Origin: Candidatus Acutalibacter pullistercoris
Lineage (GTDB): Bacteria > Bacillota > Clostridia > Oscillospirales > Acutalibacteraceae
DNA: 45,663 bases
NCBI GenBank assembly: GCA_019115285.1
Contig: DXDU01000128.1
Span: forward strand, 1 to 45,663
Reading direction: 5' to 3'
In this document: positions 1 through 8,005 of the stretch, piece by piece
How positions within the stretch are numbered: the stretch's first letter is position 1
Layout: every line of letters starts with the position of its first letter
Notes under the pieces: generated by a model
Seen by the model: the letters and a program-made list of their open reading frames with translations, nothing else
What the model was told of the DNA's origin: nothing
The model's database searches: none
Made by a program: the position numbers and the translations under genes

Positions 1-416
1 GCGAAGGCCTTGATGGCCAGCTCGAACCGCACCTGGTCGTTGCCCTTGCCGGTGCAGCCGTGGCAGATGGCGTCGGCGCCCTCTTTCTTGGCGATGTCCA
101 CGATGCCCTTGGCGATGATGGGCCGGGCAAAGGAGGTGCCCAGCAGGTACTTGTTCTCGTACACGGCCCCGGCCTTGACGGTGGGGTAGACGTAGTCCTG
201 GATGAACTCCTCTTTCAGGTCCAGCACGTACAGCTTGGAGGCCCCGGTCTTCTTGGCCTTTTCCTCCAGGCCGTCCAGCTCGGTGCCCTGGCCCACGTCG
301 CCGGAGACGGCGATGACCTCGCAGTTGTTGTAGTTCTCCTTCAGCCAGGGGATGATGATGGAGGTGTCCAGGCCGCCGGAGTAGGCCAGCACTACTTTTT
401 TGATCTCGTTTGCCAT
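1..416 (-). CDS. argG: Argininosuccinate synthase, N-terminal part (runs off the window start)
   Basis: Minus-strand translation begins [54 protein letters not shown], including the ATP-pyrophosphatase SGGLDTS motif typical of ArgG. Confidence 0.95.
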   Translation of the reverse strand, partial: MANEIKKVVLAYSGGLDTSIIIPWLKENYNNCEVIAVSGDVGQGTELDGLEEKAKKTGASKLYVLDLKEEFIQDYVYPTVKAGAVYENKYLLGTSFARPIIAKGIVDIAKKEGADAICHGCTGKGNDQVRFELAIKAF

Positions 417-485
417 AATTGGGTCCCTTCCTTATCTATGTGGTTGAAAGGGCTTCTCAGCAGCCCTTTCCCGTTTGCCAAGGCT

Positions 486-535
486 ATGATACACCCCCCG
501 GCGAAAAAATGCAAGGGGTTTTGCATAAATATTCA
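486..535 (-). promoter_or_regulatory. Predicted argG promoter (TTGCAT-N17-TATCAT) with ARG-box-like site TGAATATTTATGCA just upstream of the -35
   Basis: Minus strand: -10 TATCAT at 486-491, -35 TTGCAT at 509-514 (17 nt spacer). TGAATATTTATGCA at 522-535 differs at one position from TGAAT-N4-ATTCA. Confidence 0.5.
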
Positions 536-544
536 CGCTTTGTG

Positions 545-583
545 CAAAAAAGAGAACCAGGTTCCACCTTCTCCCCTGGTTCT
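545..583 (-). terminator. Rho-independent terminator downstream of the TVP38-family gene
   Basis: Stem AGAACCAGG/CCTGGTTCT followed on the minus strand by TCTCTTTTTT. Confidence 0.55.
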
Positions 584-683
584 GTGTGTTTTTTTGGCAT
601 TGCGCTAAACTTCGTGGGCGATTCTGGCCCCTGTCTCTCCCCCGGGAGCCGGGGGCGGCGGGTTTATTCACTTTATGCAGAAG

Positions 684-1391
684 TTATACATCCCGCTCCC
701 CCTGCTCCCGGCGCTGGTGCCGGCAGCGGATGGCCCGGTAGAGCAGCACCCCCAGGCCGCTGACCGCCGCCGTGGCCACAAAGACGATGACGGCAAACAG
801 GTACTCCTGGGTGCCCAGGGCATCGCCTCCAATGGTGGAGGTGACCACCGACGGGATGCGGGCCACCGTGGTGATGAGCAGCCACACCCGGAGCTTCATG
901 GGGGTCAGGCCCACCATATAAGTGAGCACGTCTTTGGGCGTGCCTGGGATGAAAAACAGCAGGAAGACAATGAACTCCAGCCGCCGGGCGTTCTGCAAAA
1001 ACTTCAGGGAGCGGATCTTCTCCTCCGCCACGAACAGGGTGACGAACTTCATGCCGTACTTCTTCACGATGAGGAAGATCACCCCGCTGGCGAGGGTGGT
1101 GGCCAAAAGGCACAGGGCGGTGCCCTCCAGCACCCCAAAGGCGTACCCCGCCCCGATCTCCAACGGCTCCCCGGGGATGATGGCCACGAACACCTGGAAC
1201 ATCATCATGCCCAGAAAGGCCAGGCGGCCGAAGACCCCGTGGCCGTCCACCCAGTCCCGGAACAGCTCCGGCTGGGAGACGAACTGGAGCATGGGCCGGC
1301 CCACGAACCAGAAGATCAGCCCCGTCACCCCCAGGGCCGCCCCCAGGCAGAGAAGGGCCACCTGTTTTTTCCGCCGCCGCTCCCGTTCCAT
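684..1391 (-). CDS. TVP38/TMEM64 family (SNARE-associated/DedA-like) membrane protein
   Basis: 235 aa with several hydrophobic segments and motifs PGEPLEIGAGYAFG and FFIPGTPKDVLTYMVGLTPM typical of TVP38/TMEM64 proteins. Confidence 0.85.
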   Translation of the reverse strand: MERERRRKKQVALLCLGAALGVTGLIFWFVGRPMLQFVSQPELFRDWVDGHGVFGRLAFLGMMMFQVFVAIIPGEPLEIGAGYAFGVLEGTALCLLATTLASGVIFLIVKKYGMKFVTLFVAEEKIRSLKFLQNARRLEFIVFLLFFIPGTPKDVLTYMVGLTPMKLRVWLLITTVARIPSVVTSTIGGDALGTQEYLFAVIVFVATAAVSGLGVLLYRAIRCRHQRREQGERDV

Positions 1392-1558
1392 GTCCCGTAC
1401 CGTTCCTTTCCCGCTTTCTCTTTTTTCTAGTATACCTCAGTATACCCCGGAAAGGTGTGAAAATCTTCAAAAATCTGTAAATTCTTTTCCAGAAAAAAGG
1501 CACGCCGCCCAGGGAGCAGGCGGCGCGCCGACAAAAGAAAGGAATGAAGAAAAGAGGA

Positions 1559-1936
1559 TTACGCGGTGCGGGTGATGTACTGACAGTACACGTACACGTT
1601 CTGGATCTTCTTGGCGGTGACCCCGTCGGCGGCCTCCACCTCCGGCTGGGTCTCCGAGGGGGTGATGTACAGCTTCACCACAATGGCGTCCTGGCCCACC
1701 CGCATCTTCCGGATGGGCTTGTAGGCGAAGTCCCGGGGCTCTATGCCCACAAAGTCGTGGAGCACCTGCTCCGTGGCCCGGTCGGTAAAGCACCGGAGGA
1801 TGTCCCCGGCGTCGTACATATCGATAATGGCCTTGGCCTCCTCAAAGCTCAGGTTGGTGGAGTGGTAGTCCCCCGCCCCGATGACGTACATGGTGCTGTT
1901 GTCCAAAAGCAGCAGCTGTTCTTTCTTTTCCGACAT
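1559..1936 (-). CDS. Divergent DUF1874/STIV-B116-like small protein (tentative)
   Basis: 125 aa. The pattern LSFEEAKAII...DILRCFTDRATEQVLHDFVGIE...IRKMRVGQDAIVVKLYIT...YITRTA resembles the DUF1874 layout (EEA, GHxxTAxxL, GI, N/RxxxxMxxGxxAIVFxL). Recalled pattern, not searched. Confidence 0.4.
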   Translation of the reverse strand: MSEKKEQLLLLDNSTMYVIGAGDYHSTNLSFEEAKAIIDMYDAGDILRCFTDRATEQVLHDFVGIEPRDFAYKPIRKMRVGQDAIVVKLYITPSETQPEVEAADGVTAKKIQNVYVYCQYITRTA

Positions 1937-2031
1937 GGCATACGCCCCCTTTGAATAGTTTCGTCAGGCTTCCTGCAAATCTCATTTGCTTTTAGGGAAC
2001 TATCCCAGAGAAACCCGCCGTCCTTGCAAGT

Positions 2032-2076
2032 AGTATAGCATTAAACTGCAAATTTGACAAGTCACTTTCCCATTTG
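2032..2076. promoter_or_regulatory. Divergent overlapping promoters sharing one -35 region
   Basis: Minus: TTGTCA (2055-2060), N17, TATACT (2032-2037). Plus: TTGACA (2054-2059), then about 17 nt, TTAAAA. Confidence 0.5.
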
Positions 2077-2165
2077 TTAAAAAATAAATTAGCGCCCCTT
2101 CCCCGGCGGGGCGTAAGGCCGGGGAGGAAAAAGGGAGAGACAGGGCAGAGGGGACAAAAGGAGAG

Positions 2166-2729
2166 ATGGACATGGAAGACCGGGAGATCGTAAAGCTGTT
2201 CTGGGAGCGCTCCCCCCAGGCGGTGGACGCCCTGGCGGAGGCCTACGGCCCGGACCTGCGGGCCCTGGCCCGGCGGCTGCTGGAGGACCCCCAGGACGTG
2301 GAGGAGTGCGTCAACGACGCCTACCTGGCCCTGTGGCAGGGGATCCCCCCGGCAAAGCCCGCTCCCCTGCTGCCCTACGCCCTGCGGGTGGTCCGGAACC
2401 TGTGCCTGAAGCGCAGGCGGTGGAACAGGGCGGGCAAGCGGCAAAGCGCCTTCGACCTGGCCTACGAGGAGCTGGAGGAGTGCCTGGGCGGCGGCGAGGG
2501 CCCGGAGGGCTCCCTGGACCTGGAGGAGCTGAAAGACGCCCTCAACTCGTTCCTTTCCCGGCTGTCCCACCGGGACCGGGTGCTGTTCCTGGGGCGCTAC
2601 TGGTACGGCAGCCCCTATAAGGAACTGGCCCAGCAAACGGGACTGACAGAAAACAACGCCATGGTCCGGGTCTCCCGGCTGCGGGAGAAACTCCGGGCCC
2701 ACCTGAAAAAGAAAGGGGTATTGGAATGA
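2166..2729 (+). CDS. Sigma-70 family (ECF-like) RNA polymerase sigma factor
   Basis: 187 aa. Region 2-like LARRLLEDPQDVEECVNDAYLALWQ and region 4-like LSHRDRVLFLGRYWYGSPYKELAQQTGLTENNAMVRVSRLREKLRAHL. Confidence 0.9.
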   Translation: MDMEDREIVKLFWERSPQAVDALAEAYGPDLRALARRLLEDPQDVEECVNDAYLALWQGIPPAKPAPLLPYALRVVRNLCLKRRRWNRAGKRQSAFDLAYEELEECLGGGEGPEGSLDLEELKDALNSFLSRLSHRDRVLFLGRYWYGSPYKELAQQTGLTENNAMVRVSRLREKLRAHLKKKGVLE

Positions 2730-4201
2730 ACGCCAAAGACTTGCTTCGCGCCATGAGCGACATCGACCCCAAGTACGTCCGGGAGGCCCAGCCCTGGGCC
2801 TCCCCGGTGAAGAAACTCACCCATCCGGTGTGGGCCGCGGCCGCCGCCCTGGTCCTCTGCCTGGGCCTGGGGGCAGGGGCCGCCCTGCTCCTCTCCCCGC
2901 CCCAAGCCCAGCCCATCCCAGCAGCTTCTGGGGAACGAGAACCAGCCCTGGCATTTGAACAGCTGGCTATGGGCGAGGAGAAGATCGTCCCCTTTGCCGG
3001 CACCTATGGCCCCGCCTATGCCCAGGCCAGCGCCGCGGCGGAAAATGAGGAGACCTATCGGGAACTGTCCCTAACCCGGGAACAGCTGGAGGCTCTCTGG
3101 AAGGGGAGTGCCCTCCCCTGGGACGGGATGAGCCTGGAGAACGTCACCCTGGACGCCACCGCCGCCTTTCAAGAGGGGGAACTGAGCCAGGTGTATATCG
3201 AGGCCCCGGACCTCTTTACCATCCAGCTGGTGTCCCAAGCTTACGCGGAAGCCTACGCCGCGGATTGGGCCCAGCAGGTAGAGGAGAGTTTCACCATTGC
3301 CAACAACTTGGTAGAGGGCACCCCGGTGGTGGCGGTGTCCTATGATGTCACCGCCCTGACCGATGGGAAAGAGGTGCCCCAGACCGACGCCCAGGCCCGC
3401 TTCGCCCTGGGGGAGGCCATCGTCACAGTGACCGCTTCCAGCAGCGAGATGGGTTTCCCCACCCAGGAAGGCGCGGAGGCTTTCGTAGCCCAGGTGGTGG
3501 ACCAGTGCCTGGCTGGGGGGATTGATTTGAACCGGATTCAAGCGCCGCAGGATGACGCAGACGCCACACTGGAATTTGTCCAGTGGGACGAAGCGGAATA
3601 TGAGACCTTGTTCCAGGAATGGGCCAACCGCTACGCAGCCGATGTAATCCAGCCCCAGGTGGTGGGCGAAAACGGCATCTACCGCACCCAGGACTTGTCC
3701 CTGGAGCAGGTAAAAGCCCTGTGGGGTGGTGACTTTCCCTGGGAGAGCAGCCATGAACTGCTCCAGAACCCCAGGGGCTACACCTACAATGCGGAAGACG
3801 GGGAACCCGTGTACGCCGTGGTAGAGATGGGCGGCGGGGATGTGGGATTTACCGTCAGCATTCTTCCCCAGGCGCCGCAAGGAGAATGGGGCAAAACCCT
3901 CACCGCTGCCCTGGAGCAGGCCAACGAGGAAGTAAACGCCGTGCCGGTGCTCACTAGCTTCGCCCAAGGCCCAGCCACAGTGAGCCAGCACACCCCCGAA
4001 GGGAACTCCACGGAAACGTACACCCACACCCGCTTTGAGGCCCTGTTCCAATGGGAGAACACCGGCTGCGTCATCCACGCGGAAGCCCACGTCAACGACA
4101 CCCAGTCCGACTTCTCCCCTCAGGACGCCAAAGACTTTGTGGAGCAGGTGGTGAAAGGGACGCTTACCGGCGGCATCGACCTGACACCGCTCCAACCCTG
4201 A
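2726..4201 (+). CDS. Putative anti-sigma/sensor protein: short cytoplasmic N-terminus, one TM segment, large extracytoplasmic region with two repeat domains
   Basis: ATGA overlap with the sigma factor; TM segment VWAAAAALVLCLGLGAGAALLL. Internal repeats: LSLTREQLEALWKGSALPWDG/LSLEQVKALWGGDFPWES and AEAFVAQVVDQCLAGGIDLNRIQ/AKDFVEQVVKGTLTGGIDLTPLQ. Confidence 0.7.
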   Translation: MNAKDLLRAMSDIDPKYVREAQPWASPVKKLTHPVWAAAAALVLCLGLGAGAALLLSPPQAQPIPAASGEREPALAFEQLAMGEEKIVPFAGTYGPAYAQASAAAENEETYRELSLTREQLEALWKGSALPWDGMSLENVTLDATAAFQEGELSQVYIEAPDLFTIQLVSQAYAEAYAADWAQQVEESFTIANNLVEGTPVVAVSYDVTALTDGKEVPQTDAQARFALGEAIVTVTASSSEMGFPTQEGAEAFVAQVVDQCLAGGIDLNRIQAPQDDADATLEFVQWDEAEYETLFQEWANRYAADVIQPQVVGENGIYRTQDLSLEQVKALWGGDFPWESSHELLQNPRGYTYNAEDGEPVYAVVEMGGGDVGFTVSILPQAPQGEWGKTLTAALEQANEEVNAVPVLTSFAQGPATVSQHTPEGNSTETYTHTRFEALFQWENTGCVIHAEAHVNDTQSDFSPQDAKDFVEQVVKGTLTGGIDLTPLQP

Positions 4202-4216
4202 CATGATGAAACGCAC

Positions 4217-4247
4217 AAAAGGGAGGCGCCAAGGCGCCTCCCTTTTT
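4217..4247. terminator. Bidirectional terminator between convergent genes
   Basis: Palindrome GGGAGGCGCC-AA-GGCGCCTCCC flanked by AAAA and TTTTT. Confidence 0.85.
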
Positions 4248-5491
4248 CAGTGCAGCTCGTAGTCTTTTACCAGGGCGTACAGGCGGCTGTCCACCTGGGC
4301 GGAGAGGCGCAGCCCTTCGGGGACGTACTCCTCTCCCGTCACCGCTCCCTCCTCCCGGAGCTTTGCCGCCAGTCCGCTTTTGGAAAAGGGCAGCAGCAGC
4401 TCTACGGGGAAGGTCTTCTCCGGCAGGTTCTCCTCAATGGCCTGGAGCAGTTCCTCCAGCCCCTCCCCCCGCAGCGCGCTGATGCGCACCGCCCCGGGGA
4501 GCCTGGGGGCCAGGTCCGGGTCCTGCACCGCGTCCCACTTGTTCAGCACCGGGATCATGGGGTGATCCCCCGCTCCCAGCTCCTCCAGCAGCTCCCGAGT
4601 GACCTGCAGGTGCTCCCCGGCCTCCGGGCTGGAGGCGTCGCACACGTTGAGCAGAATGTCCGCGGCGGCGGCCTGCTCCAAGGTGGACTTGAAGGCCTCC
4701 ACCAAATGGTGGGGCAGCCTGCGCAGCAGTCCCACCGTATCGATGAGCATCACCGTCTTCCCGCAGGGGAGCTTTAACGCCCGGGCGGTGGGATCCAGCG
4801 TGGCGAAGAGCTTGTCCTCCGCCAGCACCCCCGCCTGGGTCAGCTGGTTCATCAGGGTGGACTTCCCCGCGTTGGTGTAGCCCACCAGCGCCACGGTGAC
4901 CACCCCGTTCTTCTCCCGCCGGCGCTGGATCACCCCCCGGGCGGCCTCCACCTCCTGGAGCTGCTCCTTCAGGCTGCCGATGCGCCGCCGGATGTGCCGC
5001 CGGTCGGTCTCCAGCTTTGTCTCGCCGGGGCCCCGGGTGCCGATGCCGCCCCCCAGCCGGGACAGGGCCGCTCCCCGCCCGGTGAGCCGGGGCAGCAGGT
5101 ACTTCAGCTGGGCAAGCTCCACCTGGAGCTTGCCCTCCCGGCTCTTGGCCCGCAGGGCGAAGATGTCCAGGATCAAGGTGGTGCGGTCGATGACCCGCAC
5201 CCCGCAGATCTCCTCCAGGTTCCGGATTTGGGTGGGGGTCAGTTCCCGGTCGAAAATGACCAGGTCCAGCTCCTCCCGGCGCACCAGCTCCCCGGCCTCC
5301 TCCGCCATGCCCGAGCCCAGGCAGGTGGCGGTGTCCGGCGCCGGCCGCTTCTGGGTGAGGAAGAACGCCGCCTCCGCCCCGGCGCTGCGGGTCAGTTCCG
5401 CCAGCTCCGCCAAAGAGGCCTCCCCGTCGTATTCCCCTGTGTCCAGGCACACCAGCAGCGCCCGCTGGGGTTTTGTCTCATTTTCAAACAA
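4247..5491 (-). CDS. hflX: Ribosome-associated GTPase HflX
   Basis: 414 aa. GGIGTRGPGETKLETDRR, GYTNAGKSTLMNQLT, DTVGLLRRLPHHLVEAFKSTLEQAAAAD and NKWD. Confidence 0.95.
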   Translation of the reverse strand: MFENETKPQRALLVCLDTGEYDGEASLAELAELTRSAGAEAAFFLTQKRPAPDTATCLGSGMAEEAGELVRREELDLVIFDRELTPTQIRNLEEICGVRVIDRTTLILDIFALRAKSREGKLQVELAQLKYLLPRLTGRGAALSRLGGGIGTRGPGETKLETDRRHIRRRIGSLKEQLQEVEAARGVIQRRREKNGVVTVALVGYTNAGKSTLMNQLTQAGVLAEDKLFATLDPTARALKLPCGKTVMLIDTVGLLRRLPHHLVEAFKSTLEQAAAADILLNVCDASSPEAGEHLQVTRELLEELGAGDHPMIPVLNKWDAVQDPDLAPRLPGAVRISALRGEGLEELLQAIEENLPEKTFPVELLLPFSKSGLAAKLREEGAVTGEEYVPEGLRLSAQVDSRLYALVKDYELH

Positions 5492-5521
5492 CGCAGCCGC
5501 CTCCCCAAAGTTTCTCCCGGT

Positions 5522-5550
5522 ATTATACCAGAAGGGGCCCCGCCCGGCAA
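5522..5550 (-). promoter_or_regulatory. hflX promoter (TTGCCG-N17-TATAAT)
   Basis: Minus strand -35 at 5545-5550 and -10 TATAAT at 5522-5527. Confidence 0.6.
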
Positions 5551-5558
5551 CCCCGCCG

Positions 5559-5692
5559 CCCAGAAAAAGAGCCGCCCCCCAAGGAGCGGCCCTTTTCCCT
5601 TATTCCGTCTCTTCCCCCGTAAGGGTCAGCTCCCACGCCAGGTGCGCGGGAGCAGCCGGGACAGCGCTAGCCTGGTCTGGCCTTCCCCCGAG
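5559..5692 (-). pseudogene. Diverged partial copy of the XkdU-like gene 3' end plus terminator
   Basis: Parallels 5716-5846 nearly base for base. With a 1-nt frame correction it reads GQTRLALSRLLP.HLAWELTLTGEETE*, against GQARLALARLLPAHLAWELTLSGGETE* in the intact gene. Confidence 0.8.
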
Positions 5693-5754
5693 GCCGCCCC
5701 CGTGTCACCCTGAACCCAGAAAAAGAGCCGCCCCCCAAGGAGCGGCCCTTTTCC

Positions 5755-6294
5755 TTATTCTGTCTCTCCCCCCGAGAGGGTCAGCTCCCACGCCAGGTGA
5801 GCGGGCAGCAGCCGTGCCAGCGCCAGCCTGGCCTGGCCTTCCGTCACGTTCCCCAGCAGAGAGGCCGCCACCGCCAGGCCGCCGTCCTCTGTCTCTGTCA
5901 CCGTGCCTTGCAAACCGGCGGCAGGGAGCAGGCTCTCAAAGTCCTCTTTGGTGTGCAGGCCCCCGTGGGCCCCCAGCCCAGCCAGCAGCTCCCGGCGGCG
6001 GGTCTGGGCCTCCCCGGGGAGCACATCCCCCCACAGGAGCTTCTCCCATCGCTCCAGCCCAGGCCCCTGGGCGGTAGAGACGAACAGCTCCGCCAGCAGG
6101 TCCTCCAAAGCATCCTCCACCAGGGCGAACCCGGCGGCGTAGGCTGCCAGCTCTCCCTCCACCTGGGTGGAGCCGCCCAGGTCGTAGAGCCCGGTGGCCT
6201 CCAGCACCTGGGCCATGTGGGCCCCGGCGGAGATTCTCCCAACGCTTTGCGTCCCGCCGCTTCGCGGCTCAGCGGCCTGCGCCCGGGCCGTCAT
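5755..6294 (-). CDS. Phage tail/baseplate protein, XkdU-like (DUF2313-like)
   Basis: Directly follows the baseplate J gene with a TCAT (ATGA) overlap. ...GFALVEDALEDLLAELFVSTAQGPGLERWEKLLWG...RRRELLAGLGAHGGLHTKEDFESLL is typical of XkdU-type proteins. Confidence 0.65.
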   Translation of the reverse strand: MTARAQAAEPRSGGTQSVGRISAGAHMAQVLEATGLYDLGGSTQVEGELAAYAAGFALVEDALEDLLAELFVSTAQGPGLERWEKLLWGDVLPGEAQTRRRELLAGLGAHGGLHTKEDFESLLPAAGLQGTVTETEDGGLAVAASLLGNVTEGQARLALARLLPAHLAWELTLSGGETE

Positions 6295-7352
6295 GTGGCT
6301 TCTCCCAGGAGCACCGTGCCCAGCACAGGCAGCACTCCGTCCGTCCCGGCGATGTCCCGCATGTTGGCAGCGAAACTCAGCTTCTCCACCGCTGCCGCCT
6401 CCAGCAGCACCTGGGTCAGGTCTGTCAGGTACACCGGGTCCCCGATCTTCCGCTGGGCGAACCACGCCTCCAGGGCGGTTTCCATCACCTCCGCCGCCTG
6501 GGCGGCGTCCCCGCCGTTTTTCGGCTTGATGGTCCCGTACACGTTGACGGCGTAAGACACTGCGCTCTCCACCGAAACCGTCACCCCCAGCTCCCGCTGT
6601 GCCTGGATCAGGTCCTCCGCCTGCTGGAGCGCCGCCTCACTGGGAGCGGCCCCCTGGCCCCACAGGTACAGCCCCACCGTGCCGGGGCCGTCCTCCTGGG
6701 GCACCGCCTGGGCCAGGGTCACCCCCTCCACCGAGAGGGCCAGCTCCTCGTAAAAGCCGGCGGTGCCGCTGGCGGCCCGACGCGTCCAAGCCGCAAGGAT
6801 GCGCTCCCGGTAGCTGTCGTCCGGCTCCCGGTCCTCTCCCCCGGTAAAGGCCGCCTCGTTCACCACGTAGTCGATGCCGCTGACCGGGGTCACCAAGGTG
6901 TTGATGTACCCCGAGGCCGCGTTGCCCTGGGCGCCGCCCGCCACGGCCCTGGCGGGCACGTCCACCGTCAGCTCCCCGGCGGTGAGGGTCGCCTCCTCTG
7001 TGGTCTCGTACTCCACCGCCTCCTCCCCGCCGCTGGCCGCCACCGTCCCGGCGGGGATCACCAGGTTAAAATCCAGGGGCAGGTACCGGCTGAAGGTCAG
7101 CACCCCCGCCGCCTGTTTGGCCTCCCGGCGGGGCAGGCCCCGCTGGGCGCCGTGGAGGTCCAGCTCCTCCCCCCAGGCCGTCTGGGGGAAGGCCTGGCGG
7201 CCCAGCCACTCCAGCTCCCCTTCCAGCCGGAACAGCGCTCCCGCCAGCACCCGCAGCCGCAGCCCCAGGTCGGACACCGCCGTCACCTCCCGGCCCGTCT
7301 CCGCCCGGTAGGCCTCCTCCATCCTGGTCAAGATCCCTTGGTAGCTTTCCAT
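6291..7352 (-). CDS. Phage baseplate J-like protein (XkdT-like)
   Basis: Contains VIPAGTVAAS, ATEEATLTAGELTVDVPARAVAGGAQGNAASGYINTLVTPVSGIDYVVNEAAFTGGEDREPDDSYRERIL, the canonical baseplate_J pattern. Start set at MESYQGIL (7352). Confidence 0.92.
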   Translation of the reverse strand: MESYQGILTRMEEAYRAETGREVTAVSDLGLRLRVLAGALFRLEGELEWLGRQAFPQTAWGEELDLHGAQRGLPRREAKQAAGVLTFSRYLPLDFNLVIPAGTVAASGGEEAVEYETTEEATLTAGELTVDVPARAVAGGAQGNAASGYINTLVTPVSGIDYVVNEAAFTGGEDREPDDSYRERILAAWTRRAASGTAGFYEELALSVEGVTLAQAVPQEDGPGTVGLYLWGQGAAPSEAALQQAEDLIQAQRELGVTVSVESAVSYAVNVYGTIKPKNGGDAAQAAEVMETALEAWFAQRKIGDPVYLTDLTQVLLEAAAVEKLSFAANMRDIAGTDGVLPVLGTVLLGEAT

Positions 7353-7672
7353 ACCGTCACGCTCCCCTCTCCCAAAGGTGTTTGCAGGGTGAACACCACC
7401 CCGTCTTCCGTCTCCTGGGCGGAAACCGCCTGCACCCCCGGCAGGGACAGCAGCCCCTCGTTGGCCAGGGCCACCGCCCGCTCCAGGGCGTGCTCCTCCT
7501 CCCGGTCCCACAGGTAAAACCTGCTGCCCAGGGACCGGTCATAGGGCAGGCTCCCCTGCCTCATGGCGATGGCCATGGCCCCGTTCTGCAGCAGCTCTTC
7601 CAGGCCCTCCACCGTCTCCGGCAGGCCGGTGGGCCCCAGGGCCCAGTCCCCCTGCTCCCATTTCATGTCCAT
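7328..7672 (-). CDS. Phage protein XkdS-like (DUF2634/gpW-like baseplate wedge)
   Basis: 114 aa between gpV-like and baseplate J genes: GLPETVEGLEELLQNGAMAIAMRQGSLPYDRSLGSRFYLW. Confidence 0.6.
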   Translation of the reverse strand: MDMKWEQGDWALGPTGLPETVEGLEELLQNGAMAIAMRQGSLPYDRSLGSRFYLWDREEEHALERAVALANEGLLSLPGVQAVSAQETEDGVVFTLQTPLGEGSVTVWKATKGS

Positions 7673-7675
7673 GTG

Positions 7676-8005
7676 TCACTCCTCCTCTTTGGGCGGGAAC
7701 ACCTGCCCGTTGATGGTCACAGCGCCGTCCCGGCCCAGCAGGATCTCCGCGCCCCCCGCCGAGTACAGCCGGACCTCTCCCGGCTCCAGGGCGGTGTCCG
7801 GGGCGTTGGGCAGCCCGGCGCAGTAGCCGTCCAGCAACACCGCCTGCAAGCCCTGGGCGGCGGAGGAGGAAAACCCGTAGGGCAGCAGCTGCTGGGGGGA
7901 TCGGTACCGGCTCTCCCCCTGCACCGCGAAGCCGTTTTCCTGCTCTACCAGCCCCACCTGGACCTTGGCCCCCTGCCGGGGGAACAACCGCCTGGTCAGC
8001 CACAC
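7676..8005 (-). CDS. Phage baseplate assembly protein V/XkdR-like (GTG start inferred)
   Basis: Same frame as ORF 8314..7676. The product VWLTRRLFPRQGAKVQVGLVEQENGFAVQGESRY...VRLYSAGGAEILLGRDGAVTINGQVFP has a gp45/gpV-like C-terminal pattern and position. Confidence 0.5.
   Translation of the reverse strand: MWLTRRLFPRQGAKVQVGLVEQENGFAVQGESRYRSPQQLLPYGFSSSAAQGLQAVLLDGYCAGLPNAPDTALEPGEVRLYSAGGAEILLGRDGAVTINGQVFPPKEEE

Noticed and set aside
545-600. T-box leader for argG
   Set aside because: The hairpin lies upstream of the predicted argG promoter and fits a terminator of the TVP38-family gene; no T-box consensus seen.
1559-1936. Calling the DUF1874-like protein an anti-CRISPR
   Set aside because: The expected catalytic His is not at the aligned position and no type III CRISPR context is visible; only remote family resemblance can be claimed.
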